NCBI GenBank assembly: GCA_009775195.1
Contig: VSPF01000040.1
Location: 1 to 17,944, forward strand
Length of the DNA stretch: 17,944 nucleotides
Source: Muribaculaceae bacterium
Lineage (GTDB): Bacteria; Bacteroidota; Bacteroidia; Bacteroidales; Muribaculaceae
Direction: 5' to 3'
Position 1 is the first letter of the stretch; the number at the start of each line of letters is the position of its first letter. The position numbers and the translations under genes are program-made. Under the pieces are notes generated by a model that worked only from the letters and a program-made list of their open reading frames with translations, did no database searches and was not told where the DNA came from. Below are positions 15,466 to 17,944 of the stretch, in pieces.

Positions 15466-17944
15466 TTATACCGTACTTCCTATAGAATTGATTTTTAATT
15501 GCTTAACAAATTCGTCACGAGAAATTGACGTATTTACGCGAATTTTACGCTCACACCCTGGAAGAATGTCGAAATAATTATCTGAAAAGAAATTGTCGAT
15601 ACCGTCGATAGAGAGGAAAACGCCGCGTGCGAAGACATCAGTACCGACAATGACATCGAATCCGTCATCGGCCGGCTCGACCTTGACGCTGAACCGAGGC
15701 TTGGCATAGTCCATATATTTCTGACGGCAGGCATAGGCAATGTTGGTGTAGGGCTCGGCATCGCCGGTGGTAAACTCGGTGGTAAAAATCACCTGGCCGC
15801 GCGTGTAGTCACCGAGAATTGGGCGTATATCCGATGCAAAGATTTTGCGCGATTCGAGTGGCCGGGCCGTGGTCTTGATATTTTTCTGCCATATCACTTT
15901 GCCGTCGAGAGTCATGGCCTTGAGGGCCAGCGTGCCGCGAACGGCAGTGCGGCGGTCAGAAACTATGTTGACGTTTAGAGTATCGCCCTTGACCAGTGGT
16001 GAGACGAGAATGTCGCGATATGCCTTGCGTGCGAAATATTGCTGCGCCTTCCATCGACCATAGTAGTCTCGACCGGCCCATGAGGCTACCGGCCAGCAAT
16101 CGTTGTGCTGCCATACGAGAGTACCCATGCAGTACGGCATGTCGCGGCGGTGGGCCTCCATGGCGGTCTTGATGGCATCGCCCTGCAGTATCATGCCTAC
16201 ATAGAGGAAGTCCTCGAAATTGTCGGGCACACGGAATTCGTCGGCCATGTATTCGCGGATGAGGTTGTTGGCATACGAACCGGCACGCTGGTGGGCCATC
16301 ATGACTTCGGAGTTGATATCCCAGTCGCGCTCTTGCGGAGCGTATAGTTTTACAGATTCGAACTCGGGGAACGACTGGAAGCCATATTCCGAGAAAAAGC
16401 GTGCGCGTTTCACGTTGTAATGACCTATCGAGTCGCGTCCGTGCCATACGCCCCAGTAATGGTCGTCGCCGTTGATGCCGTCGCTCGGGGTATCTTCGAA
16501 AGCGAATGGCGACGAGGGGCGATAGGCCGTGCCTCCACCGTATTCTTTTACAACTTCGGGCAGGGTCTTGAAATACATGGCCTTGAACTGAGATTCGAGC
16601 AGGGGCAGCACACCTTTTTCCTCATAATATTTCTTACGGTTGCCCCAACCGTAGAATACATCCTGACACTCGTTGTTTCCGCACCACAGTGCTATGCACG
16701 CATGATTGCGCAGACGGCGCACGTTGTCGACGGCCTCGTGGCGGATGCTGGTCAGGAACTTCTCGTCGGCAGGATATGTAGAGCAGGCAAACATAAAGTC
16801 CTGCCAAACCAGCATACCGTTGCGGTCGCAAAGCTGATAGAAATAATCATCTTCGTAAACACCGCCGCCCCATACACGTATCATGTTCATGTTTACGTTT
16901 TTGGCATCGAGCACGTGCTTTTCGTATTTCTCACGTGTAATACGCGGCAAGAAGTTGTCGAGTGGCACCATGTCGACACCTTTCATAAACACAGGTTTGC
17001 CATTTACCTCGAAATAGAGGTTGTGACCATACTGGTCTTTGTCGTTATGCAGTTTGATAGAGCGCAGACCTATTTCCTGCGAGTTGTTGTCAGAGCCTGC
17101 GGCGGCAGTAACGGTAGTGGTAAAGTCGTAGAGATAAGGCTCACCGAGGCCGTTGGGCCACCACAGGCGGGGTTTCTTGACCTGGGCAGCTACTTCGATG
17201 CGGTTTAGACCTTTTTTGAGAGCCACTTCTTTGCTTGCCAGGGACTTGCCGTCGGCCTTAAACTCGATTTTGGCATTGTCGTCGCTGTCCGACAATACCT
17301 CGGCAATCAGCGTAAGGTCGGCTTTGGCACCGTTGACCTCGTTTTGGATTACCTGCACATCGTCGATTTTGGGGCCGTTCCATGTTTCGAGCACGACCGG
17401 ACGCCAGATACCCGACGTAACGAGACGCGGCCCCCAGTCCCAACCATAATGATAACCGGCCTTGCGGGCAAATATGCTTACGAGTTTGTCGAAAATACCG
17501 CCGTTTTGCGACTGGTCGGGGCCGGTATTGAAGCCATAGTCATAGAGGTCGCATTTGGGAAGGTCGATTTTTATGGGCGAATGGAAATATACCTCGAGTT
17601 TGTTTTCGCCGGGCTTCAATTTGTCCTTGATATTGACACGCCATGTGCGGTGCATATTGTCGGCATTGAGGATGGGGCTGCCGTTGAGGTAGACATCAGC
17701 GTATGTGTCGAGGCCGTAGAATACCAAATCCTGGTTTTGTGCCGACAGCTCGTCGGCGGTCGGGGTCAGGATGGTCTCGTACATCCAGTCTTCCTTGTCG
17801 ACCCACTGCACGGCACGCTCATTGAGCCGGAAAAACGGGTCTTCGATTATCTCGTTGGCCATTAGGTCGGTATGTACGGTACCGGGTACTGTTGCCGGAT
17901 ACCATATTTCGCCACGACCTTGACGAAAACGCCAACCGTCGTTT
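15466..17944 (-). CDS. GH2 beta-mannosidase, N-terminus beyond the right edge
   Basis: Retaining exo-beta-mannosidase that releases mannose from the non-reducing end of beta-mannosides, probably periplasmic. The frame is open to the window edge (826 codons visible). An ATG at 17862 is not the start, because upstream in-frame codons encode the conserved VPGTVHTDL segment; only the signal peptide and a few residues appear to be missing. A jelly-roll sugar-binding domain and an immunoglobulin-like GH2 domain come first. The catalytic barrel has RVWGGGVYEDD, WQDFMFACSTYP and WCGNNECQD, with acid/base Glu encoded at 16669-16671. The nucleophile Glu in SEYGFQSFPEF is encoded at 16387-16389; the 94-residue interval is as expected for beta-mannosidases. 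C-terminal Ig-like domains complete it. Total length is normal. It lies upstream of SusC, separated by 131 bp with an inverted repeat and a promoter, so it probably belongs to a separate or only partly coupled transcript. Confidence 0.95.
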   Translation of the reverse strand, partial: NDGWRFRQGRGEIWYPATVPGTVHTDLMANEIIEDPFFRLNERAVQWVDKEDWMYETILTPTADELSAQNQDLVFYGLDTYADVYLNGSPILNADNMHRTWRVNIKDKLKPGENKLEVYFHSPIKIDLPKCDLYDYGFNTGPDQSQNGGIFDKLVSIFARKAGYHYGWDWGPRLVTSGIWRPVVLETWNGPKIDDVQVIQNEVNGAKADLTLIAEVLSDSDDNAKIEFKADGKSLASKEVALKKGLNRIEVAAQVKKPRLWWPNGLGEPYLYDFTTTVTAAAGSDNNSQEIGLRSIKLHNDKDQYGHNLYFEVNGKPVFMKGVDMVPLDNFLPRITREKYEKHVLDAKNVNMNMIRVWGGGVYEDDYFYQLCDRNGMLVWQDFMFACSTYPADEKFLTSIRHEAVDNVRRLRNHACIALWCGNNECQDVFYGWGNRKKYYEEKGVLPLLESQFKAMYFKTLPEVVKEYGGGTAYRPSSPFAFEDTPSDGINGDDHYWGVWHGRDSIGHYNVKRARFFSEYGFQSFPEFESVKLYAPQERDWDINSEVMMAHQRAGSYANNLIREYMADEFRVPDNFEDFLYVGMILQGDAIKTAMEAHRRDMPYCMGTLVWQHNDCWPVASWAGRDYYGRWKAQQYFARKAYRDILVSPLVKGDTLNVNIVSDRRTAVRGTLALKAMTLDGKVIWQKNIKTTARPLESRKIFASDIRPILGDYTRGQVIFTTEFTTGDAEPYTNIAYACRQKYMDYAKPRFSVKVEPADDGFDVIVGTDVFARGVFLSIDGIDNFFSDNYFDILPGCERKIRVNTSISRDEFVKQLKINSIGSTV

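Noticed and set aside
17860..17862. ATG as the start of the beta-mannosidase
   Set aside because: In-frame upstream codons to the window edge encode conserved family residues (VPGTVHTDL), so the true start lies outside.

Overview
The window is one contiguous piece of a Bacteroidales chromosome carrying most of a polysaccharide utilisation locus (PUL). All seven genes lie on the minus strand and are transcribed from right to left. The Bacteroidales assignment rests on four things: a SusC/SusD pair, a hybrid two-component system (HTCS) regulator, -7 boxes of the TAnnTTTG type, and no strong Shine-Dalgarno sequences. Two secreted proteins end in short C-terminal domains that resemble type IX secretion (T9SS) sorting domains. 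Together with the fairly GC-rich, TCG/GTC-rich coding sequence, these suggest Muribaculaceae or Prevotellaceae. The family is an inference; the order is secure.

In transcription order, a GH2 beta-mannosidase enters from the right edge without its N-terminus (15466-17944). An intergenic region follows, with a 17-bp inverted repeat and a -7 box. Next come the SusC-like transporter (12221-15334) and the SusD-like lipoprotein (10613-12202), 18 bp apart. A secreted seven-repeat FG-GAP/VCBS propeller protein (8676-10403) occupies the place where surface glycan-binding proteins usually sit. A strong intrinsic terminator (8590-8640) and a new promoter (8550-8581) then separate a second unit: a clan GH-D glycosidase (6105-8528) and the HTCS regulator (2029-6036). 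Last is a GH36 alpha-galactosidase (1-1854, cut by the left edge) with its own promoter.

Taken together, exo-beta-mannosidase plus two alpha-galactosidase-type enzymes point to a galactose-decorated beta-mannan, such as galactomannan or galactoglucomannan. The SusC/SusD complex would import oligosaccharides, with the propeller protein helping to capture them. Periplasmic enzymes would remove alpha-galactose and terminal beta-mannose, and the HTCS would sense a periplasmic oligosaccharide and activate the promoters. No endo-mannanase is seen in this window, so the substrate is an inference.

The most interesting non-coding signal is a 13-bp element, consensus TTTTGGYKYGTTT. It lies at almost the same distance (27 and 28 bp) upstream of the identical -7 boxes (TAATTTTG) of the alpha-galactosidase and SusC promoters. 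A third, inverted copy forms the other arm of the SusC inverted repeat. It is a good candidate for the operator of the local HTCS. No tRNA, rRNA, CRISPR array, insertion sequence or phage gene was seen.
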